Below, piece after piece: positions 56,109 through 63,843 of a stretch of 64,000 nucleotides of DNA. The notes beneath the pieces were generated by a model. That model saw only the letters and a list, made by a program, of their open reading frames with translations, was not told the origin of the DNA and did no database searches. Position 1 is the stretch's first letter. Every line of letters begins with the position of its first letter. The translations under genes were made by a program, and so were the position numbers. The stretch is from a virus: positions 1-64,000 of the IMG/VR virus record IMGVR_UViG_3300020202_000079, one strand, 5' to 3'.

Positions 56109-56374
56109 TGCGGGCCGGCTTCGACTGGCGGCGCTTTGGCCGCGACGTGCGCAAGGGCATTGCAGGGCGGGCGCTGAGGCCGCTCGCCGAAGAGGTGGGC
56201 GTAACTTCGACCGATCTCTCGCGCGCCTCATCCGGAACCAATGTCAGCATCGAGAAGGTGCTCGCCATGTGCGACGCATTCGGGCTCTCGGCGCGGCGCT
56301 ATTACCAGAAGCCGAGCCCTGAAAAATCAGCACGTTGCACCTCCGCTCACGTGAAACAGGAGGCGCGCGCATGA
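56108..56374 (+). CDS. XRE-type helix-turn-helix protein
   Basis: The 88-residue protein has a typical helix-turn-helix (LRPLAEEVGVTSTDLSRASS, residues about 23-42) with the helical follow-on SIEKVLAMCDAFGLSARRYY. It is probably a regulator within the early operon. The last twenty residues are polar. Start ATG 56108 overlaps the previous stop. Confidence 0.65.
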   Translation: MRAGFDWRRFGRDVRKGIAGRALRPLAEEVGVTSTDLSRASSGTNVSIEKVLAMCDAFGLSARRYYQKPSPEKSARCTSAHVKQEARA

Positions 56375-56961
56375 ACGGCTTGGCCGGTTTTCCAGCCCAG
56401 CAGGCGTGGGTGTGCGGGCTGTCGATCATGCAGCAATCGGTGCTGTTCGCCGCGGTGAGAGCGCCAGACGGCATCCGCAAGGATCATCCGGTCAAGGTGC
56501 TGTTGCGCTGGTACCGGCGCTGCGTCCTCGTCTCGGCCTTCGACGGCAAGGCCCTGACCGACCCCTTCGTCGGCGGCGGGGGCAGCTTCACCGGTCCCTA
56601 CGACATGCACCACGCCGCGGCCTTCGACCCGGCGCTGACGCCGAGCGAGCGGCGTGCGCTCGCATATGGCGATGTCGCAGTCTGGGATCGGCTGCGGGTG
56701 AATTCGTTCGACGGGCAGCGGGACACCTATCTCCGTCACGTCGACGAGCTGCCGCACCACTTCCAGCTGCATTTCATGCATGCCGCCGAGATCGTCGGCT
56801 ACAAGCATCCCGACCTGGCCATCAGGAACTGGTGGCGGGACTTTTACGAAGCGCTCGTGAACGACGCGCATCTGTTTCCCGAAACCGAGGAGCAGATGGA
56901 TGAGCGGCTGAGCGACTGCGAGGCTGCGTGGCGCGCTCGTGAGTCGGTGGTGGCGCGATGA
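56371..56961 (+). CDS. Hypothetical early protein
   Basis: The 196-residue protein is coupled to its neighbours by ATGA overlaps. It has HPVKVLLRWYRRCVLVSAFDG and a glycine run (DPFVGGGGSFTGPYDMHHAA), then a C-terminal helical acidic segment (EEQMDERLSDCEAAWRARES). No catalytic motif is convincing, despite a weak DPF-like stretch. Function is unknown. Confidence 0.5.
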   Translation: MNGLAGFPAQQAWVCGLSIMQQSVLFAAVRAPDGIRKDHPVKVLLRWYRRCVLVSAFDGKALTDPFVGGGGSFTGPYDMHHAAAFDPALTPSERRALAYGDVAVWDRLRVNSFDGQRDTYLRHVDELPHHFQLHFMHAAEIVGYKHPDLAIRNWWRDFYEALVNDAHLFPETEEQMDERLSDCEAAWRARESVVAR

Positions 56962-57257
56962 GCGGCGAAGCCCACTGCACCGACAGCCTGCTGCCGATCA
57001 TCGCGCAGATGCACAATGCGGCCGACGACCGCGCACGCGCGGCGGTGCTGCTCGCCGTCTCCGATGCGATCCTGTGCAAATACCGGACTGTGTTCGACCA
57101 GGCCTGCCAGCGCGCGGCCTTCGACCTCGGCCGAAAATTCATCGAGATGCGGCGGGCCGAATGGTGTGCCAAGCGCGGGCGTGACGGACGGCATACCAAT
57201 CCACTGTTCGAGCAGGTGCGGGCCGAGTTCGCTGCGTTTGCCGCGGGAGGCGCCTGA
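56958..57257 (+). CDS. Small hypothetical protein
   Basis: The 99-residue protein has a helical core (RAAVLLAVSDAILCKYRTVF) with cysteines at two positions and ends in FEQVRAEFAAFAAGGA. It overlaps the previous gene. No motif or domain is identified. The upstream stop and this start share four bases. Confidence 0.5.
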   Translation: MSGEAHCTDSLLPIIAQMHNAADDRARAAVLLAVSDAILCKYRTVFDQACQRAAFDLGRKFIEMRRAEWCAKRGRDGRHTNPLFEQVRAEFAAFAAGGA

Positions 57258-57260
57258 GCC

Positions 57261-57863
57261 ATGGCGCGGGTCTCCTACGATCCGGAAGGCGACGTCAAGC
57301 TGCGGCGGGAGCGGGGCGGCCTGGATGCCGAGCTCAGCCGGATCTGCCGGCGCGAGGAAGCGCGCGCGCGAAAGTCGTGGAATGTGCTCAGCTCGCCCGA
57401 CGCGCCGCTGCCGCCCGGGCGCCAGGCATCGGCGCCGCGCGACGAGCAGGCGGCGGCACTGGCGCTGATCCACGACGCTGTGCGCGCCGGGCAGCAGCAG
57501 ATCGCCGCCGCGCACGCTGCGGCGAGAAAGCGAATCGCGGCCGCTCGCATCGAGGCGCAGGCGCTCCTCGCCACGCTGCCCGACTTCGCCGCGCTCGAGG
57601 CCGCGCCGGCGAAGCGCGGCAAGAGCGCCGGTCGCGCCATGCGCGAGGCTGCCGACCGGCGTGGCGTTCCGGTGGCGGCAATCATCAGCGCCTCGAAGAG
57701 CCCGGTGGCGAGGCTCGCACGCCTGGAGGCGGTTCTCGGTGTCGTGGACGCCTGCCCGGGGCTCTCCCGCGAGCAACTGGGGAAATTGTTCAAGCGCTCG
57801 GGCGAAACCTTCTCGCGGCTCTACCGTGAGGCGCTCGAAGCGCGGCGGAGAGGCGAGATATGA
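57261..57863 (+). CDS. Coiled-coil / HTH-like hypothetical protein
   Basis: The 200-residue protein has a helical, alanine- and arginine-rich middle (AAAHAAARKRIAAARIEAQ). Its C-terminal helix-turn-helix-like region (CPGLSREQLGKLFKRSGETF) resembles DnaA C-terminal DNA-binding domains in hydrophobic spacing. It may bind DNA in replication control. This is a pattern-based suggestion; the family is not recognised. Confidence 0.5.
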   Translation: MARVSYDPEGDVKLRRERGGLDAELSRICRREEARARKSWNVLSSPDAPLPPGRQASAPRDEQAAALALIHDAVRAGQQQIAAAHAAARKRIAAARIEAQALLATLPDFAALEAAPAKRGKSAGRAMREAADRRGVPVAAIISASKSPVARLARLEAVLGVVDACPGLSREQLGKLFKRSGETFSRLYREALEARRRGEI

Positions 57864-58282
57864 GCCTGCCGCGCGCCATGCATGTCGGACGGCAGCCGGA
57901 CGATCCGCGCACACTGTTCGTGATCTTCGACCGCGAGCCGACCGACGACGAGATGGAAGCGGTGCACGCGCTGCTGCGCGAGGCGGCGGACGAGGGTGCG
58001 GGCCCAAGGCCCTTCGCGCCGCTCGAGGCCTATGCCGACGCGGAGACGGGCGGGAAGAACCATGCGGCCGAAGCCGCGATGAAATGCGGCGACCCGGCCT
58101 TCAAGCGCTTCCTGATGGAACGGCACGGGCTGGAAAGCCCGGCCACCGACGAGCGCGCCACGCAGAAGCTGCGCAGCCTGCTCGGCATCACCAGCCGGCG
58201 CGAGCTCAACCATGGCGGGCTGTCAGCTGAAGCCTGGGTGCGGCTGCGCCGGGAGTTCGAGGCGTGGAGGCGCGCGGGATGA
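57860..58282 (+). CDS. Hypothetical early protein
   Basis: The 140-residue protein starts MSLPRAMHVGRQPDDPRTLF. The C-terminal part (AAEAAMKCGDPAFKRFLMER, then RSLLGITSRRELNHGGLSAE) has a pattern frequent in alphaproteobacterial phage early genes, but with no assigned function. It is coupled to genes on both sides. Confidence 0.5.
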   Translation: MSLPRAMHVGRQPDDPRTLFVIFDREPTDDEMEAVHALLREAADEGAGPRPFAPLEAYADAETGGKNHAAEAAMKCGDPAFKRFLMERHGLESPATDERATQKLRSLLGITSRRELNHGGLSAEAWVRLRREFEAWRRAG

Positions 58283-58464
58283 AGCGGGACCGTGCCTTCC
58301 TGATCTTCTACGCCCGCGTGCTCTTGCGCGAATGCGCAGCCCGGCGGGGCAGCAATGACTTTTACTGGATGCTGTTCGACGGTGCGCAACGGGCGCGACG
58401 TGAAGTCAAGGCGCTGTCGCGTCAGCCGCGCCAGCTCCGTCTTTTCGGGGAGGTCGCGGCTTGA
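58279..58464 (+). CDS. Small hypothetical protein
   Basis: The 61-residue basic protein (MKRDRAFLIFYARVLLRECA) contains SNDFYWMLFDGAQRARREVK. It overlaps both the upstream gene and the TTG start of the C5 methyltransferase. Its small size and basic nature could fit a nucleic-acid-associated protein, but there is no direct evidence. Confidence 0.45.
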   Translation: MKRDRAFLIFYARVLLRECAARRGSNDFYWMLFDGAQRARREVKALSRQPRQLRLFGEVAA

Positions 58465-60824
58465 ACGCACAATTCATGCTCGAAGCCCCGGCCCAGAGGG
58501 GCAAGCCGCTGCCGTGCCTGCCGGCGCGCGGGCGCATGCGGCCGGGCAGGCAGCATCGGCTTCCAGTCGCCCCGCCGCCTCTTTGCGGCCCGCGCAAGGT
58601 GGCCGTGGTCGACAGCTTCGCCGGCGGTGGCGGGGCATCGAACGGCATCGAGCTGGCGCTCGAAATCCTGTCGCGCATGGGCCTGCTGCCGGCCGGGCAC
58701 GACACGCTGGTGCACTACGCCATCAACCATGACGAGCCGGCGCTCGCCATGCACGAAGCCAACCATCCGCGCACCAAACACCTTCCCCACAATGTGTGGA
58801 AAGTGTCGCTGCGCGAGATCCTGGGCGACAATTTCTTCGGCCTGCTCTGGCTCTCGCCGGACTGCCGCGACCATTCGCCGGCCAAGGGCGGCCCGATCAC
58901 CTCGCGCTCGGTGCGCGATCTTGCCTGGGTGCTGGTGCGCTGGCTGAAGGAACTGCCGGACTGGCAGCGGCCATGGTGCATCTTTCTCGAAAACGTTCCG
59001 GCCTTCTCCAAGTGGAGCCCGCTGGTCGAGCGGGCCGACGGCAAGGGTTACGAGCGCGACAGGAGCCGCGAGGGCGAGATATTCCATCGTTTCGTGCGCA
59101 CGGTCTGCAAGCAGTTCGGCTATTCGGCCGGCTGGCACGAGGAGATGTCCTGCCGGCACGGCGACCCGACCATCCGCAAGAGGCTCTACCTGGTGTTCCG
59201 CCGCGATGGGGAGCGGGTCGAGTTTCCCGACCAGACGCACGGCGACCCGAAATCTGAAGCCGTGAAATGCGGCAAGCTCAAGCCCTGGCCCGTCGCCGCC
59301 GACATCATCGACTTCTCGCTGGACTGCCCGTCGATCTTCATGACCAAGGCGGAAGCCCGCGATTATACACGCCGGACCGGAAAGCGGCTGATCCGGCCGC
59401 TCGCCTTCAAGACCGACGCGCGGCTGGCCAAGGGCGTGAAGCGGCATGTGATCGATGCCGGCGACGAGGCCTTCGTGGCGACCTGCAACCATGCCGGCGA
59501 CGGGTTCCGCGGGCAACCGCTCGGCGAGCCGTTCGCCACCGTCGCCAGGGCGCGGGACGCGCACGGTCTCGTCCTGCCGCACGTTGCGGTGTTTCGCGGC
59601 GACAGCGACGGCAGGCCGGTGACGGCGCCGGCGCCGACCGCGACGGCCAACAGCTTCATCAAGCGGCCTGGCGGCGCCTCGCCTCTGGGCGTGGTCGAGA
59701 CGTCGGCGGTGCCGTTCGTCAGCCGCGGCCAGCATGGTGGCGGCAACCGGCCGGCCGGCGAGCCGCTGCACACGATCGCCGCGTCTGACGGCGACACCAA
59801 CCAGATCGCCCAAGCGGTGATCGCTCCCTTCGTGGCTGTCCAGAACAATGACACGAAGCCGGACGGCGCGCAGTATCACCGGGCGGGCCGGGCTGTGACA
59901 CAGCCGCTGGGAGCCGCGACGACATCGCCGACGCATTCGCTCGCAGTGCCCTATCTGGTGCCTCGCTACGGCGAGCGTGAGGGGCAGGAGCCGCGATCGC
60001 TCCCGATCGACCGGCCGATGCCGACCCCGGTGCCGGACGGCAACCAGGGCAGCCTCGCGGCCGTCTATCTGGCGCAGCACAATACGGGTGAGGAAGGGCA
60101 CTCGGCCGGCCGTCCGGTCTCGACCATCGTGCAGAAGGGCTGCACGCAAGGCGTCGTCGCGGCCTCGATCGTGGAGATGCACGGCCGCTCGGACGCGCGC
60201 CCGGCCGGCGATCCGCTTTCGGCCGCCACCGGCACCAGCGCGCACGGTTTGATGGCGGCGCACATGCTGTCGCTGAAGGGCAGCGATCGCCGCGACGGGC
60301 CGTGCACCGATGCGCACGATTCGATCTGTGCCGGTGGCCAGCACTCCGCCGTGGTGACGCTGCCGCTGGTGACGGCGTACTTCGGTCAAAGTGTCGCTTC
60401 GCCGGCCGATGAACCGCTGGGGGTCGCGGGAACGAAGGACCGCTTCGCGGCGACTCAAGTCGAGGCGGCCGTTCCGCCGCTCTCCGAGCGACAGCTCGCC
60501 CGCGCCCGCCAGGTCGCGGAGTTCCTCCGCTTCCACGGCTGCTGGGACGGCGGCGACTTCGTCACCGTCATCATCCGAGGCGTCACCTTCATCATCGTCG
60601 ACATCGGAATGCGCATGCTCACGCCGCGCGAGCTCGCACGCGCGCAGAGCTTCCCCGATTCCTACGTGCTTGACCCGATCGTGAACGGAAAGAGGCTCTC
60701 CGAGACCGAGCAGCGCCACAAGATCGGCAACTCGGTCACGCGCTTCACCGCCGCGGCGCACATCGTCGCCAATTACCGCCCGCCGCTGTCATGGGGCGAG
60801 CAGGAATATCGGGAGGCGGCTTAG
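58461..60824 (+). CDS. C5-cytosine DNA methyltransferase with repeat-rich target region
   Basis: The 787-residue enzyme methylates cytosine at C5. It has motif I DSFAGGGGASNGIELAL (F53-S60), motif IV SPDCRDHS with the catalytic C135 (a PDC instead of PCQ, as in many phage enzymes), motif VI FLENVP (177-180), and the C-terminal LTPRELARAQSFPDSYVL and HKIGNSV. Between about residues 345 and 665, where the target-recognition domain lies, it has about nine diverged repeats of a GRPxxxPLxTI ... HGLV pattern. It starts at TTG 58461 by TTGA overlap. The large variable region may give broad or multiple specificity. Confidence 0.82.
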   Translation: MNAQFMLEAPAQRGKPLPCLPARGRMRPGRQHRLPVAPPPLCGPRKVAVVDSFAGGGGASNGIELALEILSRMGLLPAGHDTLVHYAINHDEPALAMHEANHPRTKHLPHNVWKVSLREILGDNFFGLLWLSPDCRDHSPAKGGPITSRSVRDLAWVLVRWLKELPDWQRPWCIFLENVPAFSKWSPLVERADGKGYERDRSREGEIFHRFVRTVCKQFGYSAGWHEEMSCRHGDPTIRKRLYLVFRRDGERVEFPDQTHGDPKSEAVKCGKLKPWPVAADIIDFSLDCPSIFMTKAEARDYTRRTGKRLIRPLAFKTDARLAKGVKRHVIDAGDEAFVATCNHAGDGFRGQPLGEPFATVARARDAHGLVLPHVAVFRGDSDGRPVTAPAPTATANSFIKRPGGASPLGVVETSAVPFVSRGQHGGGNRPAGEPLHTIAASDGDTNQIAQAVIAPFVAVQNNDTKPDGAQYHRAGRAVTQPLGAATTSPTHSLAVPYLVPRYGEREGQEPRSLPIDRPMPTPVPDGNQGSLAAVYLAQHNTGEEGHSAGRPVSTIVQKGCTQGVVAASIVEMHGRSDARPAGDPLSAATGTSAHGLMAAHMLSLKGSDRRDGPCTDAHDSICAGGQHSAVVTLPLVTAYFGQSVASPADEPLGVAGTKDRFAATQVEAAVPPLSERQLARARQVAEFLRFHGCWDGGDFVTVIIRGVTFIIVDIGMRMLTPRELARAQSFPDSYVLDPIVNGKRLSETEQRHKIGNSVTRFTAAAHIVANYRPPLSWGEQEYREAA

Positions 60825-61247
60825 ATGATTAATCGGCGGGTTCATTCGCTCGACGAGCCTGAGGCTTTTGCCATTGCCACGCGCCTGACGGCGCAGGGCC
60901 AGGAAGAAGGTGCCATCCCGCGCGATCGCGCGCCGCTGACCGGATGTGAAGACGCCTTCTTCGCCTATGAGGGCGGTACAGTCGTCGGCTGCGCAGTGTT
61001 CTGGAATCCGGAAGGGCGGCCGTTCCTCTACCTCGACATCCTGTTCGTCGCGCCGGAGCACCGCCGGCGTGGCCTGGGTGCTGGGCTCCTGGACGCGGTT
61101 GCGGCGGAAGCCGCTGAGCTGGGTCTGACAGAGATCCATTTCGGCACGATGCTCGCTAATGCGCCGATGCAAGCGCTCGGCCGGAAAGCCGGCTTCGAGA
61201 CGAAATACGTTGTCATGGTGCGCACGCTTGTGGGTGCCGGGGTATGA
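60825..61247 (+). CDS. GNAT acetyltransferase
   Basis: The 140-residue protein has the GNAT core: FLYLDILFVAPEHRRRGLGA with the acetyl-CoA pyrophosphate-binding R-R-R-G-L-G, then LLDAVAAEAAELGLTEIHFG, and ALGRKAGFETKYVVMV at the end. It would transfer an acetyl group from acetyl-CoA to a small molecule or protein; the acceptor is unknown. It is embedded in the replication part of the early operon. Length is typical. Confidence 0.8.
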   Translation: MINRRVHSLDEPEAFAIATRLTAQGQEEGAIPRDRAPLTGCEDAFFAYEGGTVVGCAVFWNPEGRPFLYLDILFVAPEHRRRGLGAGLLDAVAAEAAELGLTEIHFGTMLANAPMQALGRKAGFETKYVVMVRTLVGAGV

Positions 61248-61765
61248 CCTCGATCGCCGATTTCGCCGCGTTCCGCGCCTCGCCCAAGAGCAAGAGTGAC
61301 AAGGTCGTCAGAGATGAGGCACTGCAGCCGAATGGTGTTGCCGGCCGGCTCAAGCCGCTGGAAAACACATTCTTCCGGTACAAGCAGATTGCAGGGATCG
61401 ACCTTACCGATTGCCTGGTCGAGCGCCTCAGCCCGATGCGGATTCGCATCTGGGAGCCGCTGCTGACCAAGGCACCTTCGCCACCCAAGGCGGCGCCCTT
61501 CTGCTGCTACATCCAGACGGTCATCTTCTACCACTTCCCGCACATCCTGCAGCTGCGGAAGAGCTATTGGCGCGACGCTTCCGGGATCCTGCGCGAGGGC
61601 AAACGCGGGTTCGAGGAATGGGACCAGATCAAGACGCGTTTGACGTCCGACGACGTCGTTGAGTTCGAGGGTGAGCGTTATGTGGTCAATGGTGGGCAGG
61701 TTCTCTGGAAGCGCAGTCGCTGGTGGATGCTTCGCGGCGCCAGACGCGAGGAACGGCAGCGATGA
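61244..61765 (+). CDS. Hypothetical protein upstream of replication initiator
   Basis: The 173-residue protein overlaps both neighbours. It contains KLENTFFRYKQIAGIDLTDC in parts and VIFYHFPHILQLRKSYWRDA, and a basic end (RSRWWMLRGARREERQR). It shows no known domain. It might be a replication accessory factor by position, but evidence is lacking. Confidence 0.5.
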   Translation: MTSIADFAAFRASPKSKSDKVVRDEALQPNGVAGRLKPLENTFFRYKQIAGIDLTDCLVERLSPMRIRIWEPLLTKAPSPPKAAPFCCYIQTVIFYHFPHILQLRKSYWRDASGILREGKRGFEEWDQIKTRLTSDDVVEFEGERYVVNGGQVLWKRSRWWMLRGARREERQR

Positions 61766-63033
61766 GCGAATCTTCACGCGCTTGGAGCTGGCGCCACGCC
61801 TTCGCCTCGTCGGACCTGCCGGCCACGACCAAGGCCGTGCTGCACACGCTCGGCATGTTCATGAACGAGCTCGGCGAAGGCTGCTACCCCTCCGTCGCCG
61901 ATATCTGCCGCTATAGCGGACTCGACAAGAAGACGGTGCTGAAGCACCTCGCTGTGGCGCGGGAGGCGGGCTGGATCGGCATCGGCCAGCACGGCTATCG
62001 CGGCCAGAAATGGAAGCGCAGCGAATATGTGGCGCGCTGGCCCTCGCGCGATCTCGATGCGCCTTGCCTGCCCTTCGACGACGAGCAAGAGGCGGGGAGC
62101 GGCGGCGCGACAGGGACAGAGGAAGACCCCGAAAAAGGTGGTGGCGCTACTCCACCACCTTCCGACGCCGGCGAGGTGGTGGAATCCAGGGGTGAAGGTG
62201 GTGGAATTGAGGGGTCGAAGGTGGTGGAGCAGCTCCACCAGGATAAGACCAGTCCAGTAACCTCTCCAGATACCAGTCCAGTTGAGAAAGAGCGCGGGCG
62301 CGAGGAAAATGGTCCAGAAGGGCTGACCAAGCGCGCCGAGGCGCTGTTCTACGCCACGTTCAAGCACTGGAAGCGCTTCGACGTCTCGCCGAAGCCGCCG
62401 ATGCTGGCGGCATGGGGCAAGCTCAGCTGGGCCGAGATGGAGGAATGCGCGCCGACGGTGCCGCTCTTCCTCGAGCAATGCCGAAAGGATGGCGTCTCGC
62501 ACCCTTGCGCGGTGGCGACCTTCATCGGGCAGGCCATGTGGAAACCGTTCATCGAGGCGGCACGCAATTCAGGGCCGAAGGCCGAGCCGGTCGAGGCAAA
62601 ACCGCTCGGCAAGGCGTGGATGGCGCTACGGCTGAAGGCCCTGCTCGGCGGGCCGGTGGCGACGGTCTCGACCAAGCTCACCAGCTTCGAGGAAAAGCTC
62701 GTCCTCGACGGCAAGGCCAATGCCGATGAGCTGAGGCGCGACAAGCTCGCCCAGGTCGGCTACCCGGCCGTGAACCGGCTGCACGACCAGCTGCGCTTCC
62801 GCACGGTGGCGATCGTCGATCCGACGCTGGCAGAGCTCGCCTCTGGCTTCGTGCCGGTCGAGGTCGGCAGTGCGACCTGGCTCGCCTGGAAGGACCTGCA
62901 TGCAGCGCGCGGCTGGCCGTGGCTGCCGGATCTCGGATGGATCAAATGGGTCTACTTCCCGGCCGACGGAGCGGACGGGTTGCATGCCTTCGAGCAGGCG
63001 CTGAAGGGCACGGAAACGGGGAAGGCAGCATGA
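61762..63033 (+). CDS. Replication initiator-like protein with winged-helix N-terminus
   Basis: The 423-residue protein begins with a helix-turn-helix (CYPSVADICRYSGLDKKTVL) in the HTH_36-type layout of phage replication initiators such as lambda O-like proteins. A low-complexity linker (residues about 115-180) follows, then a helical C-terminal domain (WAEMEECAPTVPLFLEQCRK; WLAWKDLHAARGWPWLPDLG). The linker DNA carries iterons, the typical place of a phage origin inside the initiator gene. Start ATG 61762 overlaps the previous gene. Direct helicase-loading function is inferred. Confidence 0.65.
   Translation: MSESSRAWSWRHAFASSDLPATTKAVLHTLGMFMNELGEGCYPSVADICRYSGLDKKTVLKHLAVAREAGWIGIGQHGYRGQKWKRSEYVARWPSRDLDAPCLPFDDEQEAGSGGATGTEEDPEKGGGATPPPSDAGEVVESRGEGGGIEGSKVVEQLHQDKTSPVTSPDTSPVEKERGREENGPEGLTKRAEALFYATFKHWKRFDVSPKPPMLAAWGKLSWAEMEECAPTVPLFLEQCRKDGVSHPCAVATFIGQAMWKPFIEAARNSGPKAEPVEAKPLGKAWMALRLKALLGGPVATVSTKLTSFEEKLVLDGKANADELRRDKLAQVGYPAVNRLHDQLRFRTVAIVDPTLAELASGFVPVEVGSATWLAWKDLHAARGWPWLPDLGWIKWVYFPADGADGLHAFEQALKGTETGKAA
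62136..62282 (+). repeat. Iteron cluster, probable replication origin inside the initiator gene
   Basis: AGGTGGTGG occurs at 62136, 62174, 62196 and 62219. The middle two extend to AGGTGGTGGAATYS and the last three are spaced by 22-23 bp. The first pairs with an inverted copy CCACCACCT at 62152-62160, and the last with GCTCCACC. Two direct repeats ACCAGTCCAGT (62248, 62272) follow in a more AT-rich stretch. This resembles lambda-type origins with iterons in the O gene. Confidence 0.6.
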
Positions 63034-63773
63034 TGGTCGATCGGGTGGGTAAGAGCGAACGCGTCTGGCTCGATCGCGCCGGCCAGCCGATCGAGGCGGC
63101 ACCTCGGCTGGCGTTCGTGCAGCGGCAGCAACAGCTGACCCGTCGCGGCCAGGCACTGCTCGCTGCGGCCGGAGAGGTTGCTCCTGAGAGGCGGTGGTAT
63201 GTGGTGCGCGTCGCACCAGGTCAGGACAAGGCTGTGGACAATTCGCTCGCTGAAGCCGGCATCGATCGGTGGATGCCGGAGGAGAAGCGTGTCGTGAAGC
63301 GGCGCGTCGCCGGCGGCCGGATGGTCCGGAAGGACGAGATGCGGCCCTGCCTGATCGGCTATGTATTCGTGCACATCGTATCGTGCCCGGAGCATTGGCA
63401 CGGCATCAAGAAGATCGACGGCTGCCTCGACGTGCTCGGCGGGATGGAGCGGCCTTGGCCCGTGCTCGAAAAGGAGTTTGCCGAGCTGCGCGATCTCTTC
63501 GGGCTGTCGCCCAAGGCGCGCGAGCGAGTGCTCGCCGAGCGGGTGAAACAGGCCATGGCGCTAGAACCTGGTGATCCGGTGAGGGTCACGGCGGGGCAGC
63601 TCGCCGGCCGCACCGGCGACTATGAGGGCGAGGATGGGACGTTCCGGGCATGGGTGATGATGAGCCTGTTCGGTGGGCGCGTGCCGGTCAGCGTCCCTCT
63701 TGCGGATATCGAGAGAATCGGCGTAGCCACTGCGCCCCAGGACGAGTCGACAGAGCGCGGCAGGCCATCATAG
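63030..63773 (+). CDS. NusG/RfaH-like transcription antitermination protein
   Basis: The 247-residue protein has an N-terminal NGN domain (RRWYVVRVAPGQDKAVDNSL, residues about 51-70; MRPCLIGYVFVHIV near 105-118) and a C-terminal KOW-like domain (EPGDPVRVTAGQLAGRTGDY, then VMMSLFGGRVPVSVPLADIE). This identifies a NusG paralogue that would bind RNA polymerase and prevent pausing or termination. It is the last complete early gene, just before HNH and terminase genes, as expected for a late-gene antiterminator. Start ATG 63030 overlaps the previous stop. Confidence 0.85.
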   Translation: MMVDRVGKSERVWLDRAGQPIEAAPRLAFVQRQQQLTRRGQALLAAAGEVAPERRWYVVRVAPGQDKAVDNSLAEAGIDRWMPEEKRVVKRRVAGGRMVRKDEMRPCLIGYVFVHIVSCPEHWHGIKKIDGCLDVLGGMERPWPVLEKEFAELRDLFGLSPKARERVLAERVKQAMALEPGDPVRVTAGQLAGRTGDYEGEDGTFRAWVMMSLFGGRVPVSVPLADIERIGVATAPQDESTERGRPS

Positions 63774-63843
63774 CCCAGCCAGTGCCATCGGCCCCAGGCG
63801 AAGCAGGGTTTGAAGCTTCGCCGCATTGGAAGCGATTCCCGAA

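Noticed and set aside
58422-60761. A 779-codon minus-strand frame
   Set aside because: It lies opposite the C5 methyltransferase, which has clear motifs. The antisense product is low-complexity and arginine-rich.
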